Below are positions 6,169-7,576 of a stretch of DNA of 7,576 bases, piece after piece. Location: NCBI GenBank assembly GCA_947632315.1, contig CANROV010000093.1:1-7576 (forward strand). The letters are read 5' to 3'. A model generated the notes under the pieces. That model made no database searches and was not told where the DNA came from. It saw only the letters and a program-made list of their open reading frames with translations. Position 1 is the first letter of the stretch, and each line of letters opens with the position of its first letter. The position numbers and the translations under genes were made by a program. Origin of the DNA: Candidatus Gastranaerophilales bacterium (GTDB lineage Bacteria > Cyanobacteriota > Vampirovibrionia > Gastranaerophilales > Gastranaerophilaceae).

Positions 6169-7542
6169 ATGTATAATGTAGCAATAGTTGGCGGGGGGCC
6201 TGCGGGGATATTTGCGGCACTTGAGATAACGAAATTAAAGCCTGAATGGAAAGTAGTACTAATAGAGAAGGGTGTAAGGATAGAGGAGCGTAAATGCTTA
6301 TTAAGGGAAGGATATGCGAAGTGTCCGACGTGTAAGAAATGCGGATTATTATGCGGCTGGGGAGGCGCAGGAGCTTTTTCAGACGGCAAATTAACGCTTA
6401 CACCTGATGTGGGCGGTCATTTATTAGATTATATGCCGAGAAAAGATGTAGAGGAATTAGTAAAATATACAGATAATAAATATCTTGAATTTGGTGCAAC
6501 GGATGAAGTATTTGGAACAGATAAAGAATCATTTGCAGATATAGAGAGGGCTGCTACACTTGCAGAATTAAAGCTTGTACATTCTCCGGTAAGGCATTTA
6601 GGGACAGAGAGAAGCCTAAACGTATTAAAGAATATGCAGGATTATCTTGAGAAGAGGATAACAATACTATATGACACAATAGCTGAGCAATTAATAGTAG
6701 AAAACGGACAAGTAAAAGGTTTTATAACAAAAGACAATCAAAAGATAGAAGCTGAATATATAATAATAGCGCCGGGCAGAGAAGGAGCAGATTGGTTAAC
6801 TCACGAATTTTCAAAGAACAAAATCGGAATGGTAAATAATGCAGTAGATGTAGGGGTAAGGGTAGAACTGCCGGCACCTGTTTTTGAGCCTATAACGGAC
6901 AAATTATACGAATCAAAATTAATATATCATTCACCGACCTTTGGAGATGAAGTAAGAACATTTTGTATGAATCCATACGGAGAAGTAGTAACAGAGAATT
7001 ATTCAGGGATATCAACCGTAAACGGACACAGTTATGCAAATTATAGGACAGCGAATACAAATTTTGCGCTATTGGTATCGGAGAAATTCACAGAACCGTT
7101 TAAAGAGCCTATAGCATACGGACAGCACGTAGCAAGATTAGCAAACATGCTGGCAGGCGGAGTTTTAGTGCAAAGGTTCGGAGATTTATTAGACGGAAGA
7201 AGGTCAACTCCGGAGAGAATAAGGAGCAGTATAATAACACCCACGCTGGCATGTGCAACACCCGGAGATTTAAGTTTAGTATTACCATACAGACAGATGA
7301 CAGCAATAATAGAAATGTTATATGCATTAGATAAAATAGCTCCCGGAACAGCCTCAAGATACACATTATTATACGGAATAGAAGTAAAATTTTATTCAGG
7401 CAGAGTGAAGTTAACAAAAAATTTAGAAACTGAAGGGGTAAAGAACTTATACGCAATAGGCGACGGAGCAGGAGTTACAAGGGGATTAATACAAGCTTCC
7501 GCTTCAGGCGTTCATACAGCCAGAGTAATTTGTTCCAAATAA
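6169..7542 (+). CDS. FAD-dependent oxidoreductase (COG2509-like uncharacterised dehydrogenase)
   Basis: This 457-residue flavoprotein is probably cytosolic. Its reaction is not established for the family. The N-terminal Rossmann motif is VAIVGGGPAG (4-13) with the acidic end of the second strand at IEKG (32-35). A cysteine cluster, CPTCKKCGLLCGW (52-64), leads into the family-defining GGAGAFSDGKLTL (65-77). The middle has VRHLGTERS (residues about 141-149), typical of the COG2509 group. The C-terminal FAD-binding motif is LYAIGDGAG (427-435), followed by a closing helix ending ASGVHTARVI. The start is supported by GGAG six bases upstream. It is divergent from rlmH. Codon use is strikingly A-ending: by hand count 28 of 30 Ile codons are ATA, and nearly all Arg codons are AGA or AGG, unlike the T-ending minus-strand genes. 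Assignment is from remembered motifs. Confidence 0.9.
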   Translation: MYNVAIVGGGPAGIFAALEITKLKPEWKVVLIEKGVRIEERKCLLREGYAKCPTCKKCGLLCGWGGAGAFSDGKLTLTPDVGGHLLDYMPRKDVEELVKYTDNKYLEFGATDEVFGTDKESFADIERAATLAELKLVHSPVRHLGTERSLNVLKNMQDYLEKRITILYDTIAEQLIVENGQVKGFITKDNQKIEAEYIIIAPGREGADWLTHEFSKNKIGMVNNAVDVGVRVELPAPVFEPITDKLYESKLIYHSPTFGDEVRTFCMNPYGEVVTENYSGISTVNGHSYANYRTANTNFALLVSEKFTEPFKEPIAYGQHVARLANMLAGGVLVQRFGDLLDGRRSTPERIRSSIITPTLACATPGDLSLVLPYRQMTAIIEMLYALDKIAPGTASRYTLLYGIEVKFYSGRVKLTKNLETEGVKNLYAIGDGAGVTRGLIQASASGVHTARVICSK

Positions 7543-7566
7543 TTGTCCTAAGAATTATATGGCGCA

Positions 7567-7576
7567 GGGGGGGGGG
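7567..7576. other. Terminal poly-G run, probable sequencing or assembly artefact
   Basis: The window ends in ten consecutive G bases after GGCGCA, in otherwise AT-rich DNA. Such runs at a contig end are typical of two-colour sequencing chemistry, where loss of signal is called as G. I would not treat it as biological. It also suggests that this window is the end of an assembly contig. Confidence 0.75.

Noticed and set aside
6105..6389. 94-residue minus-strand open frame overlapping the oxidoreductase start
   Set aside because: Antisense to the conserved FAD-binding N-terminus. Its Pro/His/Ser composition is typical of a shadow frame.
1..7576. Searches for tRNA genes, CRISPR repeats, insertion sequences, or defence genes
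   Set aside because: No cloverleaf, repeat-spacer array, transposase motif or defence-type domain was found by eye on either strand.

Overview
This window is a low-GC, AT-rich bacterial fragment. It holds the head-morphogenesis module of a tailed phage or prophage, lying directly against two chromosomal genes. The standard genetic code fits: TAA, TAG and TGA all close genes at sensible ends, and no recoding is needed. The low GC, gene content and protein style suggest a Firmicutes-like or other gut-type low-GC lineage, but the sequence does not fix the host. The window breaks off inside a capsid gene on the left and ends in a ten-base G run on the right, so it is probably a whole short assembly contig.

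Phage region (1-5413, all on the minus strand, read right to left): a small cysteine-motif protein of unknown role, a probable small terminase, the large terminase, a 102-bp gap with a perfect long inverted repeat, a 67-residue small phage protein, a podovirus-type portal (head-tail connector), a scaffold-like capsid assembly protein, and the N-terminal 253 residues of the major capsid protein, which is cut by the window edge. The genes are tightly packed (overlap, 1-2 bp gaps, good Shine-Dalgarno sites) and follow the canonical order for DNA packaging followed by procapsid assembly. No integrase, repressor, lysis or tail gene is present.

Chromosomal region (5584-7542): rlmH on the minus strand, encoding the 23S rRNA pseudouridine-1915 methyltransferase, and, divergently, a COG2509-type FAD-dependent oxidoreductase on the plus strand. 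The 3' end of rlmH faces the phage genes across 170 bp with no convincing terminator. The 3' end of rlmH is the known attachment site of staphylococcal SCC elements, so a similar integration site is worth testing.

The main points for a second look are the phage/rlmH junction, the nested inverted repeat at 3367-3413, a possible leaderless rlmH promoter, and the near mirror-image codon choice of the two divergent chromosomal genes (Ile 28 ATA of 30 in one, 20 ATT of 25 in the other).
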